64,000 nt of DNA from Lucinisca nassula (Eukaryota; Mollusca; Bivalvia; Lucinida; Lucinidae): contig OY757023.1 in the NCBI GenBank assembly GCA_963580285.1, forward strand, positions 89,739,108 through 89,803,107, given 5' to 3'. Numbering within the stretch: the stretch's first letter is position 1; every line of letters starts with the position of its first letter. Under the pieces are notes generated by a model. The model was not told where the DNA came from. It did not search any database and saw only the letters and a list, made by a program, of their open reading frames with translations. This document shows positions 20,012 through 32,873 of this stretch, in pieces. Both the position numbers and the translations under genes were made by a program.

Positions 20012-20642
20012 GTACGTTGTACGTCAAAATCCCAGATGAATACTTTTACTGCGTAGTTTCTTATTTCAGACAAAACAGAATGGCGATTATTCCATGCATT
20101 TTTATATTCAGGAACCCAATTTACGCAGATATTTTGCAGATTCACCCAAAGTTCAGCTTTTCGTGAATCTCTTCAGATATTTAACATTCTGTTTATGAGT
20201 AACCTGCTTCCTTTATGATGTCCAAATACTAAATGTGTGCCACTCACAGCCTTGATTAGGGTTTACACTGTACGCTGTTCCTGTTGCATTTTCGAGACAT
20301 GGTTGATGATACAACTACGACATTGTTCAAATTTTAGGATATTTCCATTTTGTCATTTAGCAATGGGTCTGACATGGCGAAAATGTTTTACTCATAAAGT
20401 GAATTTTAGTGATTGTTTGTCAAAACGATAGTCCAAGCCGGCAGTTTCCTAGACGAACCTCAACGTACATGTGTAATGTTGTCCGTGTTTTTTTTTTGTG
20501 TGTGTTTTTTGTTGTTTTCTTTTTTTTTTTTTTTTTGTTGTTGTTGTTTTTGTTTTGTTTTGTTTTTTAATCAAAGATGGTTACTCAGTTTTACTCATTT
20601 AAAAGGATGTATCGATACCAAAATGTCAAAACAATTACATTG
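20012..20642. other. Receptor intron 2, 5' part
   Basis: AT-rich with a long T/G simple tract at about 20480-20570. No coding exon or element recognised. Confidence 0.4.
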
Positions 20643-20651
20643 TATCTGAGG

Positions 20652-21649
20652 GACGTGTGCCCATTTCCCCCCCCCCCCCCCCCCCTCCCCCAGGATATTT
20701 GCCCCCCACTGAAAAAATACATTGATGGATATGTGCCCCCCAGTTGAAAATGCGACCCGGACATATGCCCCCCCCCCCCACTCTAGCTATTTTTAGGGTA
20801 TGGACATCTGCCTCCCAATGCTTATTTTGCAGATGGACATTTGCCCCCCCCCCCCCCCCCCCCACTCTAGCTATTTTTAGGGTATGGACATCTGCCTCCC
20901 AATGCTTATTTTGCAGATGGACATTTGCCCCCCCCCCCCCCCCCCCAGTGCTTATTCCAATACAAAATGCTGATCAAAGGATTTTACATTGTAATTATGA
21001 TTAAGAATAACAAACAAGTACTTAATTAATCTTACTATTTACCAAATCACACTTCCATTCCTTTCCATTCGTTGTAGGGTAAGTCTGTTTAGCCTAAAAT
21101 GACAATGGCATTAATATATTTCTGACCCGAATAATTTAATTTGACTTTATTTTTACATGATTAAATTCAATTAAGGTAATGTCACATAAAATGATTTTAA
21201 AATAGAAATAATTGTTAGAAATTAATTATACAGGAATACACACAACCTACATTTATATTTTGTGCAAAATAAGTAAAATAATGTATACCACTGAAAACCC
21301 CATTGTATCCATTGCGACAACACATCTGTGTGCTAAAATGGCACCTCTACAATCTGTGTAACTAGCATTTTTCATCTTATAATCCTAGTACATGTACTTA
21401 TACATAGCTGCATGATAACATTTTTTTTCTAATAAGTATAAATGAATAAACCGATTTTTTCTTCTTGGTTTATGGCCAGGGTGAATCTGGGGGGCAATTT
21501 TCCCTTTCTGAAATAAGCACTGGGGGGCAAATGTCCATACCAAAAATAAGCAGTGGGGGGCAAATGTCCAGGTTGTATTTTCAACTGGGGGGGGGGGGGC
21601 AAATGTCCGTTAATACACTTTTTCATTGGGGGGCAAATGTCCTGGAATC
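20652..21649. mobile_element. Fold-back element with 9-bp target duplication
   Basis: The left arm (20652-20955) is made of poly-C blocks joined by short spacers (GGACATTTGCCCCC, GGATATGTGCCCCCCAGTTG, CTCTAGCTATTTTTAGGGTA). The right arm (about 21480-21649) is its complement (GGGGGGCAAATGTCC repeats, TTTTCAACTGGGGG). An AT-rich ~520-bp spacer lies between. TATCTGAGG at 20643-20651 and 21650-21658 is a direct 9-bp duplication, the size typical of Mutator-like elements. No transposase. It lies in receptor intron 2. Confidence 0.8.
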
Positions 21650-21937
21650 TATCTGAGGCACTGAAATCCATGTTGAAGAATAGGAAACGTCTTGTTATTG
21701 TGGGGGAAGAAACTCTTTAAACCTTGTCTCCCTTGCTAACTGGGGTCTACCTTGAAAGAAGAGGAATGAATCGGTTCCGCATATTTTCTCGTCATTTGTA
21801 AAGGGAGACAGCTTTGTTTACTTCCTGTTCGCTTTGCGGTTAGCGTAGAGCCTCCGAAAAAAGAAGGGTCTACTCTCAAAGAAAAGAATTTGCCCTGTTC
21901 GTATGCGTCGTCTGCATGTACAGCACAAATCCGCTAT

Positions 21938-22186
21938 TTAGACCACCTATGGGACTGTTCATAAGTGGTCGCATTTATAGACTTTATATGGAGTTGATAT
22001 TGACCTCTGGGGAGTTTGCGTGACAATTTTCCGTTGGAATCGTAAGTTATACAAGAACAACGATCATCCATGGTTATTTCATTGCAGTAACATTTGCCAG
22101 ATCCTTCGGAAGACATTTGAACACCCAACCTTGCGGCTTGGCTTTCAAACAGCTTCCTCGGGACCCGGCAAAAAACCATGGGTGAT
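21938..22186. mobile_element. Dispersed element family L, copy 2 (inverted)
   Basis: Starts with the palindromic motif GACCACCTATGGGACTGTTC. The rest is the complement of 13708-13910 (AACGATCATCCATGGTTAT, CAGCTTCCTCGGGACCCGGC). Confidence 0.65.
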
Positions 22187-22194
22187 CCCTACAT

Positions 22195-22311
22195 TTTAAC
22201 GTTGTTTCAACAACATCGTTGCAACGTTTGAATGTTCAGTGCTGATTCTTGACACAATGTTTTTAACGTTATTTCAATTTTGATTCAACTTTGAGTGCTT
22301 GCTGGGAAGTC
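22195..22311. mobile_element. Family D-related MITE
   Basis: AACGTTGTTTCAACAACATC...TTTGAGTGCTTGCTGGGAA; the AACGTT steps and a CTTGCTGGG end match the family; the left end is diverged. Confidence 0.55.
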
Positions 22312-22507
22312 TGTCTGAAGAGAATGTGGAGTGACAGTACAACATTTCCGGACTTGTTGAAGAAGCTTTGTGTAAAAAAAACATCTCTATAGCTCATTGC
22401 GAAGACTCTGATCAGACTGCGCGGATGGCAGAGTCTTTGCCAGGCAAAAATTCTCAAAGACCTCCTTATGCTTGATGCGGCCAAAAGTTTACGTTTTTTC
22501 TTCACAG

Positions 22508-22704
22508 CCATAGTCACTATAACGGCCGCTTCATGCGGCGTGCTAGGCGAGGACAACGCAATCACACCAACACCATGGTGTTTCTTAAGAGGAGATATGG
22601 GGCGTGAAAAGTTGGTGTACTGGGCTTTCGCGGTGGGTGTAGGATGGGAACTGTTCACCTACCTTCTAACAACCGTACTCTACCTCAGCTTAAAGTGTCA
22701 AATG
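22508..22704 (+). CDS. GPR157-like: GPR157-like receptor, exon 3 (TM4 end, ECL2, TM5)
   Basis: The acceptor is a pyrimidine-rich tract ending CTTCACAG at 22507. Two bases complete the Ala codon from exon 2 and reading continues IVTITAASCGVLGEDNA, the end of TM4. ECL2 contains TPTPWCFLRGD, whose Trp-Cys pair is the expected partner of the TM3 disulphide. TM5 follows (VYWAFAVGVGWELFTYLLTT, then VLYLSLK); WE in TM5 is shared with vertebrate GPR157. The exon ends after an ATG codon at 22704 in phase 0 with donor ATG|GTAAGA. The next intron, 10,361 bp, is the longest and holds the LINE and Naiad insertions, all oriented the same way as the gene. Confidence 0.92.
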
Positions 22705-22780
22705 GTAAGACATAAGAAGCACTTGTGCTTTCTTTCTAGTAGTCCATCCTTGATTTGACATATTCATGGGTATGTTGCAT

Positions 22781-22911
22781 TTTGTTTTGTTTGTTCGATT
22801 TGAGGTTTAACGCCCCCGTCAACACTGTAAATATCATTTTGAAGACGTTGTGCCCAATTTTGTGGGACTTTTACCCGACCAGTACATGAAATGACATCTC
22901 AAGCCCTACAG
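22781..22911 (-). mobile_element. S1 fragment
   Basis: 3' half of S1 in antisense (GTTCGATTTGAGGTTTAACG...TGAAATGACATCTCAAGCCC). It stops short of the 5' half. Confidence 0.75.
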
Positions 22912-23109
22912 TTCGTTGGTATTTTAGAATTTATGAGCAGGATTAATTTCATGTGCAAGTCAGCTGAGCAGGAACAAAAAGTTTTATAATCTCGGGGTCA
23001 GATACGCAACTGATTGAGCTACAGCGGTCAACTCAAGGGCATTATGAAAACACGTTTGGGCCGAAGTTCAGCTACCCAATTCGAAACCTTTTCTTTTATG
23101 TACAGTCTA
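22912..23109. other. Receptor intron 3, no element recognised
   Basis: Short unassigned stretch between an S1 fragment and the LINE. Confidence 0.35.
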
Positions 23110-26100
23110 TTGGCCACCCAATGCATTGAATGAATGGATCGACTTGTTTGAGGAAGAGCTTTCCATAGCACAAACAACTGGGCTTGAAATTCTCCTTATG
23201 GGCGACTTCAATATAGATCTCAAAGCTTGTATAAACAACAAATGGCTCAACCTCACAAATTTATTTGACTTATCACAATTGGTAAAAGAGCCTACAAGGA
23301 TCACAGAAACTACTGAAACATTAATCGACCACGTTTATACGATTCATCCAGGTAATAAAGTACAATGTTTCACTTCTAATCTATCTCTTAGTGATCATTT
23401 TCCAATCTGCTTTACACGAAAAATGAATTCAAAAATTCTTAAAGATAGGCATACAACAACAACCTATCGCAGTTACAAATACTTAGATGAAATGAAGTTT
23501 ATTTTTGATATAAGTAACGATTTGAACTCATTTGTTGCAGACAAATCAAATATTGACGAAGACCTCAGCGCCTGGTACTCACTTGTATTAAAGCACCTGA
23601 ATAACAACGCACCAGTTAAGTCTAAACGTGTTAAAACCAAGCGCTTGCCTGACTGGTTTTCCCCAGACATCACTTGTATGCAAGTATTTCGAGATAAATG
23701 CAAAAAACTAAAACATTGGGATGACTATAGAAAGTACCGCAACAAAACCAAACAACTCATAAGGCAATCAAAACGCAAATACTTTTCCAACAGTATCACA
23801 AATTCTAAAGACATCAATTTTTTATGGAAGCATTTACGAGACGTGAATAAGGGTGACACGTCTGCTTCCAGTAACTTGCCTGAAAAACTAACCGTTGGAG
23901 ACGAAACTATTACTGATTCTGAAGCCATCGCGAACAAATTAAATAGGTACTTTGCATCAGTTGCCGATATCCTTAATGCAAGCTATTCAACTCGAAATAC
24001 TTGTGATATCAACGCGAATATAATCAGTGATTTTGTAAATAGTAAAGTTCCTTCTCAAACACAATTTATAATTCCTTTTATTACACCGGAACAGGTAACT
24101 CTACATATAAATAAGCTGGAGGTCTCCAAGTCCACTAGGCTTAACGGTTTAGGACCAAAAATAGTAAAACTTGCAGCCAATTCCTTATCGCCATCACTTG
24201 CAATGCTTATCAATAAAAGTATTGCAACAGGCCAGTTTCCAATTAAAATAAAACTTGTTAAGGTTCTTCCAATCTATAAAGGTGGTGATAAAGATGATCC
24301 TTCTAATTATAGGCCTATATCAATTTTGTCAACCGCATCTAAAATTTTTGAAAAAAAAACATATAAACAAACATCTCATGGCGTTTCTGAACAAATTTAA
24401 ACTTTTACACGATAATCAACCCGGTTTCAGGCCGAAACATAGTTGTCAAACCGCACTAGTCAAACTTATAAACGATTGGACGGAAAGCATTGACAAGGGC
24501 GACATGGTAGGAGCCCTTTTTTATTGATTTTCGCAAAGCATTTGATCTCGTTGACCACGCAATCTTGCTAAAAAAACCTGAGCTATATAAATTTAATCCC
24601 TCTGCAATAAAATGGTTTAACTCATATTTAAATTCCCGTCAACAAGCCATAGAGATCGGAAACGGCTTGACGGACGTCGCAACCGTTCAATCTGGGGTGC
24701 CGCAGGGCTCTATTTAATGTCCTACATTATTCCTCATCTATATCAACGATCTTCCCCTACACCTTAAAAATGTTCCTCAGATTTATATGCGGATGACACG
24801 ACTATTCATACATACAGCAACAACATAAGTGAGATCGAAGTAGTTTTACAAAGCGAGTACGACAACACAAAATTGTGGGGCAAGAAAAACAAAATGAATG
24901 TCCACAAGAACAAGACGAAATGCATGTTAGTTGGATCCAAAATCCGAGTGCGCAATTCTCGACCACTGAATATCCTCGATAATGATACAGCCATACAATC
25001 AGTTACTAACCAGAAACTTCTTGGAATCTATATTGACGATAACCTTTCATGGACCGCCCATATAGACCACTAATGTTCACTTATTTCATCTAAAATATCG
25101 CTGTTGCGCCAGCTGGCAACATACGTACCGTATCATCAGCCCCCGCCCATAGGGGCTTGAAGAGATATATGGGCTGCATGATGCTTCCACACAGAGCTGA
25201 ATCCAGCCCACACACCAGTACTGGTAAACCGCTTAGAGGATCTAAGCATGTCCAGGAACCGCGGTGCGAGGTCGACCGTCCATGCTAATAAACCCTATTA
25301 GTTGCATTGGGCGACAGGGCTTGAGATGTCATTTCATCTCAATGTCGGGTAAAAGTCCCACAAAATTGGAAGCAACGTCTCCAAAATGACCTTTACAGTG
25401 TTGACGGGGACGCTAAACCTCAAATCAAACCAAACCAAAAACGTACCGTACCATATCCAAAACCTGTATTATCAGAGCTATATTCTCCCATTTATTGACT
25501 ACGGTTCTGTAACCTGGGGATCAACTACTGGAGCAAACATTGAACGGCTTGTTAAATTGCAAAAACGCGCTGCCCGAATCATCTTGAAAGCAGACTATGA
25601 CACCCCTTCCGCCGAAGTGTTTAATCGTCTTGGATGGTTTTCAGTGCCAGATAGACTTAAATACAATAAAGCTGTCCTGACGTATCGAGCAATAAATAAT
25701 TTATCCCCGGAATACATAACAGAACTTTTAACACCGATGTCTGAGGTTCATACCTTAAACCTGAGGTCATCAAACAACGGCTCATTATATGTGCCGAAAG
25801 CACGGACAGCACTTTACGACGGCTCTTTCTCGTGTTCGGTCCCAAGTCAAAACTTCGGCTACACTTTCAAGTTTCAAGCAGTCTCTCAGGGCAATATTTA
25901 AATTTCACATTCACATGATTGGTTAGTATAAAATTTAACCCTGACATTAGTCATTTCACCGGAATATCAAATTTAACATTTTAGTACATATTGTTCAATC
26001 CATTTCACTTTTATGTCTTGTTACTCAGATACTTGTTCTTATGTGCTCGTTGTATCTTAAACCTCAACTTAAAACTGTGATAAAGATATGTATTTAAGTT

Positions 26101-26895
26101 CCATGATTGTTTTACGTCGTTTTAACACTCTAGTACTTTTTTTAAGGTGACATTATCTTAAAATATGAATACACATTTTGATCATCATATGCAACTACTT
26201 TATTACATTGCGAATCAAGTTTTAATCGTCATTGTATACTTAAATTATTTTAAGTATGTTATGATCAATCCTAGAGCTAAATCCTAGAGCCTATCAGATA
26301 CTGTGCCGAGTGACGTAATGTAATATGTTACTACATTGCAGGGGGGGCTCGCTATCCAGACTCTGGGTTTGCCACGGGCTACACTCACGGTGCATATAAT
26401 TAAGCACTTTTTTTTCCCGCGGAAAAGTTTCAAGGCTCGCTGCAGCATAGGATATCTAACTTGCTTAATTGACTGATACTTAACCTTTAACCTAATGATA
26501 CTCTTATGATCTTACATGACATGTGACTTGGTTAATTATATGTATCTTTACTCATATTATTTAAACGTTTTATACGCTCGTTCTAAAGCTATTTTTCATA
26601 TGATGCATTATTTTAATTGGCTAAACAATGACTTTACAATTAGGCATAAGGATTTATTGCCCATTTTAAATGATGCAAATGTGATATGTACATGATTTTA
26701 GAACTGCTTATCAATTATGCCTCATACAATGTGCCATTGTTTGTGTTTTGAATGAATATTGTGCATGTGTCTGATATTTGTATATATGTACATAGTTTTT
26801 TTGTTGATTTTTTCATAGAGGGCCGCAAGGTAGAATAGCTACCTAGCTAATTGCGTTACCCTCTCAAAACAATGTATAAATTAATAAATAAAAAA
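23110..26895 (+). mobile_element. 5'-truncated CR1/Jockey-type LINE, broken
   Basis: Begins inside the APE endonuclease: LLMGDFNIDLKA, LIDHVYTI and LSDHFPICF are the late endonuclease motifs. RT follows: VLPIYKGGDKDDPSNYRPIS, HDNQPGFRPKHSCQTALVKL, IDFRKAFDLVDHAIL, SGVPQGS, IYINDLPL, YADDTTIH (catalytic Asp pair) and KCMLVGSKIR. The C-terminal domain resumes after an S1 insertion with LPFIDYGSVTWGSTTGANIE. Frameshifts occur near 24350, 24525 and 24780, with stops at about 24716 and 25071. The 3' UTR ends in AATAAATAAAAAA near 26895. It is sense to the host gene and non-functional. Confidence 0.87.
25133..25440 (+). mobile_element. S1 retroposon splitting the LINE
   Basis: Full-length sense S1 with 10-bp duplication ACGTACCGTA (25123-25132, 25441-25450). 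It inserted after the LINE, between the RT and the C-terminal domain. Confidence 0.87.
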
Positions 26896-27579
26896 GTACA
26901 GTGTAGATTGAAAATTTTACGACAAAACATGAAAAGTTTCAGACAAAAACTTCTGATATTGTTAGCTCACCAGAGCCGAAGGATCCGGGGGAGCTTATAG
27001 TATAAGCAGTGGTCCGTCGTCGTCGTCGTCACCATCGCCAACATTTTCAAATGGCATCTCCTCTGAACCTACTTGGCCAATTGAAACCAAATTATATGTG
27101 GGGCCTCTATGGGAAGGGGGAACGAAAGTTTGTTCGTGAGCATGACCAATATGGCTGCCATGCTCATATATGATAAAAACCTTCTTCTTCTTCTCAAGAA
27201 CCGAACGGCCGAGGACCTTGAAACTTGGTATGCAGCATCGGGGACTCGGGCCCTACAAAGTTTGTTTAAATGATGACCTTTGGTTGACCTTGACCTGTTT
27301 TACGTCAAGGTCAAATGTGGTCACTTAGACATTTGTATGGAAAAAAAGGCTAAACAGTGGGTTATTCTTATTTCATGGTAGCTAGTGGCATCAGAAATAA
27401 TATTACAATCAGCTAAATGGAAGTTAATCGATTCCAAAGGACAAGGTCATATACCGACCTTCGTTCTGGATGGCTCAGAATCAGTATTTTTATCTTCTTC
27501 ACTTAAACTGCTGGGTTGATTGAAACCAAATTACATGAAAAAGCCTCCATGGGAAGGTGTGGGGGGGGGGGGGGCGAAA

Positions 27580-30500
27580 ATGCATTTAATGCTCTTATTT
27601 TCCAATCCTCAGGGATTGCTTATGCAATTGCTTTTCACTGTTCCATCAATTGACATCCTTTAGATACCTGTTGAAGGTCACTATTAAACCGATGTTCGTT
27701 CCTCGTTGTATAACAGCTGCTTGTTTGACATCCCTGTACTTTAAGTAGACTAGGATGTTTTGTGGGCTTTTGTTGTACCTTCCTTCTATTCGAAGGAATC
27801 TTCTTCAGTAATTTTATATGCTGTTTTATTTATTTATTTAATAACCGGTATGAACATCGCTTTAATTTTGACGGTATCACAACCTTATTAACCAAAATGA
27901 GTATTACAAATACATTTAACATATCAATATCACCCCTTAGGTTACACTCGGCTTCTTCTGTACGGATTCCCCATTCTATTAAGAACTTTAATACTATGTT
28001 GCCTTCGGTATTGGTTAGACCCTTAAATTTGTCTTCTGTAACTTCAGTTAATCTCAAAGAGCAGGCAATACCAATGTTTTTGGGAGTAGTCTTCGTATAA
28101 GACTATCTCCTCTCAAATCGCCCATCCTTCGAAAATATACTAATCCGTGGAAAAGAAGTGGCATGTATCCTAGTATTTCTAAGTGCAATGCCAAGAGGTG
28201 CAGATGTTGTTCGCATTTAAGCACTGCGTCTACCGTTACTTCATCTGTAAACGGTAGACGCTTCTCTGTAGTTAACATGTCTGATTTGACATGACAGTCT
28301 ACAGATTTAATTTATCTAATTACTTGACATGCTGCAAACTGTAATATGCAGTACGTCGGTCAAACTAACCGCATGCTTAAAACTAGATTGAACGAGCATT
28401 ATCGTAGAATGAGTAAGCCTAAGAAAACTGACACTTTCTTGTACCGTCACTTTCAACGTACAGGTCATTCTGTAAATAACATTGTTATACATCCAGTGGA
28501 AAAAACTTTATTACGATGCAAATTCTACATCTAGATTCAAAATAATCAAAAGACATGAAGCTGAACTGAAATGGATTAAATTTTTACAGACCCCTTTTCC
28601 ACTGGGATTTAATGACAACATTTATCATGAGGGTAATATTTCCAGAATGCCGGACTTTGATAATTTATCACTCCTGGAATGTCGAAAACGCAGAACTAGA
28701 TCTCACGGCACCAGGAAAAATGGTAACTTTAAACGTAAATCACGTGCGTTTAAACGAAACAATACTAGACTGAAGTGACTGTCAATTATATTATTAAATC
28801 ATGGACGCCACTCTATGCTTTCATTTTTAAGTTCATTACCCGTTTCTGTTTTACGTCTTCTGGACACCGAGGCGAATAAATTCTACGATAGTTCTCATCA
28901 GTTATATGATGCGGCTCTCTTAACTAGAGGCTATACTCAGCATACTCTCCGTCCTTACATTGATTCTGAAATTAATCATAAACGCCATTTCTTCAAAATA
29001 TCCTTCATTAATAAGGGCATGGATTTTATAGATTTTCCCAGTATCTTCCGTGAGAGATCGGTACTTTCTTCCATTCCTGCTTATTTTCAAAATACTGAAA
29101 CACCTATAATTTGCTATAAATATAACAAATCTGTTAGATCTATCATTTTTAATTTCAATAAACTTGTTTCAGATCTTGATATTGATACTAATACTCCTGA
29201 TTCATGTGATTGTAAAAACTCAAAGTATTGCTATCCTGCTGCTGGTCATGTAATTACTGGCAATTTGAAAATTTTTCCTGATTCTAGGATAAGGAATATA
29301 ATTTCTAAAGGACCGAAATATCGGTTTCCTTCTAAAATTGATTTCAGTTAATGTAGAGATGAAATCGCTGCTTCCTTGAATGAATTCGGTAATCGATGGT
29401 GTAAGCGAGAGTATGTTGAGCATAAAGCCCTTAAGGACTGGAAACTTAGCATTTTAAAACTAGTGAATAAACGCATTTCTTTCTATTCTCAAAATACTAA
29501 CTTATTACCTCCTAAGCCCAAGACGTCTTTACGTCATCTTAAACTAGGTATTCAAGAATTTCATAAGAAGTTTGTTTTGGCCCCTGCAGACAAGGCCGCT
29601 AACAACGTCGTCGTCGTGTGACGGCTCCACTATGTTAACACGCTTAAGCAGGAGCTTGTTGGTACTAAGGCCTATGAACTCCAGCCTTTAGCTGAAGAGA
29701 GAGCTATAGTAGATAAACATGTTTGTCTTTCAGCCACCAAGTTTGCTGTGTGTGTTAACGAAGGCCAAGACAAGCTTCCTACGCTATAATGGTTACCAAA
29801 ACTTCATAAAAAACCTTACAAAGCACGGTTTATTGCAAATTCTAGCTATTGCACTACCACTGAACTTTCTAAATTATTAACTTCCTGTCTTACTGCTATT
29901 AAAACGCATGTAATTAAATATTGTGATAAAGTCTTTGAAAGATCAGGAAGAAATCTGTTTTGGTCTATAAAAAATTCGAATGAGGTTTTAAATAAATTGA
30001 AATCTAGACATTTTCGTGCTTCTAGTCTGTCTACCTACGATTTTTCCACTCTTTACACTACACTTCCTCATAATCTTTTAAAGAAAAGCTTAATGATTTA
30101 ATTGAATGGGCTTTTCACAGAGAAGATTCTCTCTATCTTGCATGTAATGTCAGAAATGCATTTTTCACTTCTAAAGAGCATAAGAATTATACACTTTGGT
30201 CATGTCAGAAAGTGTGTGATGCCCTCACCTTTCTACTTGACAATATTTATATTAGATTCGGTACTAAGTTATTTAGACAAATTGTGGGTATTCCGATGGG
30301 TACTAATTGCGCACCTCTTGTGGCTGATCTGTTCTTGTATTGTTATGAAAGAGACTTCATTTTGTCGCTTTCCATTGATAACCAATCTGATATTATTGAA
30401 GCTTTTAGCTCTACTTCTAGATATTTAGATGATTTATTAAATATTGATAATACCTATTTTGATGGTTTGATCAGTCAGATTTACCCCCTAGAACCAGTTA

Positions 30501-31683
30501 AATAAAGCAAATTCTTCTGATACCGAGGCCCCGTTTTTGGATTTACATCTATCTATTGTAGATGGATTTGTTTCGTGCAAAATTTATGATAAACGCGATG
30601 ACTTTGATTTTGAGATTGTAAATTTTCCTTTTTTGGATGGTGATGTTCCTCGTGCGCCATCCTATGGCGTTTATATTTCGCAATTAATTCGATTTGCTAG
30701 AGTGTGTAGTCATGTAACTGACTTCAACACTCGTAATAAATTATTAACGGCTAAACTCCTTAATCAGGGTTATCGGTACCATAAACTACGCAAAGCCTTT
30801 TCAAAATTTTATAGACGCCATTCTGATTTAATTTCAAAATTCAATATTGGACTTAAATCTCTTCTGCAACAAGGTCTATCGGAACCCGAATTTTATGATG
30901 ACTAAGTATATAAATTCAGAAAAATATATAACCGCAATGACTTCAGCACCCAATTTCGTAAAACCATTCTTCGATATAAAAAGATTGGGTACAACATGGA
31001 TATTATACGACAGACTGCATGCATGGTAGTTAACCCAATCATGGTTGGCAACTTTGCTTCCCTCTTTAATTGCACGCCGGTGGGTCAGGCCTCAGATTCT
31101 ATGACGGCTCCAACGTAAAGGCTTATCGAGAATTAGAGAGATAATGTTGGGTGGTGCCTGATGCTCTGTCTCTGGTCGGGCTCATCGGAGTCTAACTGTT
31201 GGTTTTCTTTTGCTCCAGCATTTCAGTGGTTTCTTGCTGTCGAGTCCTCACCGTTGTCCCACCTCTGTGGTTCTTTGATTTTTGTGTTCACGGAGATGTT
31301 GCACTGATGAGTTAGGAGGCCTTCATGCGGACTGAACAAATTATTTGTCTAAATCGCGACGGAAGTAAGGGCGAGGATTGTGGCCACGTAAAATCGATTT
31401 AAGCCTCCAAGTGGAAATCTTCCACTGACCGTTCCAAGGCGGCTCTTCTGTGGCGATTTATTTATGTTGTTGTTTGATACTTACTGTATCACTTGTGTCT
31501 TTTAATTTTGGATGGCCATATGGCCATTTTGTGGGAAAGTAACTGTCCTTATGGCCTTCCTTTGTTTAGGTTTCCATTATGGTCTGGTCGCTTAATATTT
31601 GTATTTCTTTCCCTTTGGTGTCTTTTATGGGTGGAGTAAGTTAAATGTATCAATTCCTGATCTTTGTTTTACTTCTACTTCGT
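27580..31683 (+). mobile_element. Naiad-type Penelope-like retroelement (copy 2), near full length
   Basis: Domain order is GIY-YIG endonuclease, linker with a CxC motif, then reverse transcriptase. That is the permuted order of Naiad elements; canonical Penelope elements carry the endonuclease at the C-terminus. The 3' UTR (about 31030-31683) contains GGCTCTTCTGTGGCG and ends TTTGTTTTACTTCTACTTC, shared with copy 1 and with 51980-52243. It is inserted in a family G-type element in receptor intron 3. No target duplication was resolved. Confidence 0.85.
27897..31029 (+). pseudogene. Naiad EN-RT polyprotein with in-frame TGA codons
   Basis: N-terminal part: KCNAKRCRCCSHL zinc-finger-like cysteines, then LT-TGA-QSTDLIYLIT-TGA-HAANC, then NMQYVGQTNRMLKTRLNEHY (GIY-YIG: LIY...YVG, then Arg, Asn and His). 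The linker has CDC at 29205-29213 followed by AAGHVITGNLKI. RT: EFHKKFVLAPADKAANNVVV, a TGA at 29619, WLPKLHKKPYKARFIANSS, STYDFSTLYTTLPHNLLK, IVGIPMGTNCAPLVADLFLY and YLDDLLNIDN (Asp pair at 30428-30433). TGA codons at 28292, 28325, 28776 and 29619 interrupt otherwise continuous frames. True decay: frameshifts near 28100, 28505 (A-run), 30077 and 30490; TAA at 29349 and 29787. The element is dead in this copy, but the first two TGAs sit where Cys is expected. Confidence 0.83.
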
Positions 31684-32607
31684 AAGGACTGGGTCAGATG
31701 ACCAATATGTCCGCCATGCCCATATATGCTAAAAACTTCTCAAGAACCAAATACCCGATGACCTTAAACATCAGGGACTCAGGCCCTACCAAGTTTGTTC
31801 AAATGATGACCTTTGGTTGGCCTTGACCTGTTTTACGTCAACGTTAAATTTGTTCACTTAAACATTTGTATTAAAAAAGGCAAAACAGTGGATTTTCTGA
31901 TTGCATGGTAGCATGTGGCATCAGAAATGATATTTGCAAGTTTATCAATTCCAAAGGTCAATGTCATTTACTGACTGATGTCTAAGAATCAGAATTTTTA
32001 TCTTCTCCACTTCAACCGCTGGGTTGATTAAAGCCAAATTACTTGTGGTGCCTCTATGGGAAGGGGGAACGAAAGCTTTTTTTATGTTAGGACTGGGTCA
32101 CATGACCAATATGGCCGCCATGCCCATATACGGTAAAAACCTTTAAAATCTTCTTCTCAGGATTCATATGGCAGAAGACCTTGAAAGTTTGTCTGCAGTA
32201 TCGGGGATTCGACTCGGGCCTTACCAAGTTTGGTCAAATGATCACCTTTGGTTGACCCTGCTATGTTTTATGTCAAGGTCAAATTTGGTCACTCAGACAT
32301 TTGTATGGAAAAAATGCAAAGCAATGGGTGTTTCTGATTGCATGGCAGCCGGTGGCATCAGAAATGATATTTGCAATCGGCTGAATGGATGTTTGGTCAC
32401 TTAGACATTTGTAGAAAAAAAAAACAAAACGGGGGATGTTTCTGATTGCCTGTGGCATCAGAAATGATATTTGCAATCAGCTGAATGGATGCTTCTCAAT
32501 GCCCAAGGTCATGGTCATCTACTGAACTTTGTCATGGGTAGCCTAATCTTATTCTCCACTTAAACTGGTGGGTTCATTGAAAACAAATTATATAGGAGCC
32601 TCTATGA

Positions 32608-32873
32608 ATCACGAAAACACGCCTATGTATTTTTGACCCCCTTGAACCCCACTTTTACATAGCAAAACTGGGTAAACCTTATTTTTCATATTTCTGCTCT
32701 AAAATATAGATTGTAGGTACTCGTAAGAACCACCTCCATGAGGCGGTTCTAACGAGTGCCAACAATCTATTTTGAGCAGAAATAGGAAAAATATCACAAT
32801 TTTTCATCTTAAAATTTCAATTTTTTTCGGCGATAAAGGTGGCAGTGTATTTGTATAGGCGTGTTTACGTAAT
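32608..32873. mobile_element. Family C MITE inside G2
   Basis: CACGAAAACACGCCTATGTA and inverted GTATAGGCGTGTTTACGTAA ends; central hairpin AGAACCACCTCC / ATGAGGCGGTTCTAACGAGT. Confidence 0.85.

Noticed and set aside
31300..31340. CTGATGAG in the Naiad 3' UTR as a hammerhead ribozyme
   Set aside because: The GAAA core and a closable stem I are missing, and copy 1 reads TTGATGAG. Naiads are reported to lack canonical hammerheads.
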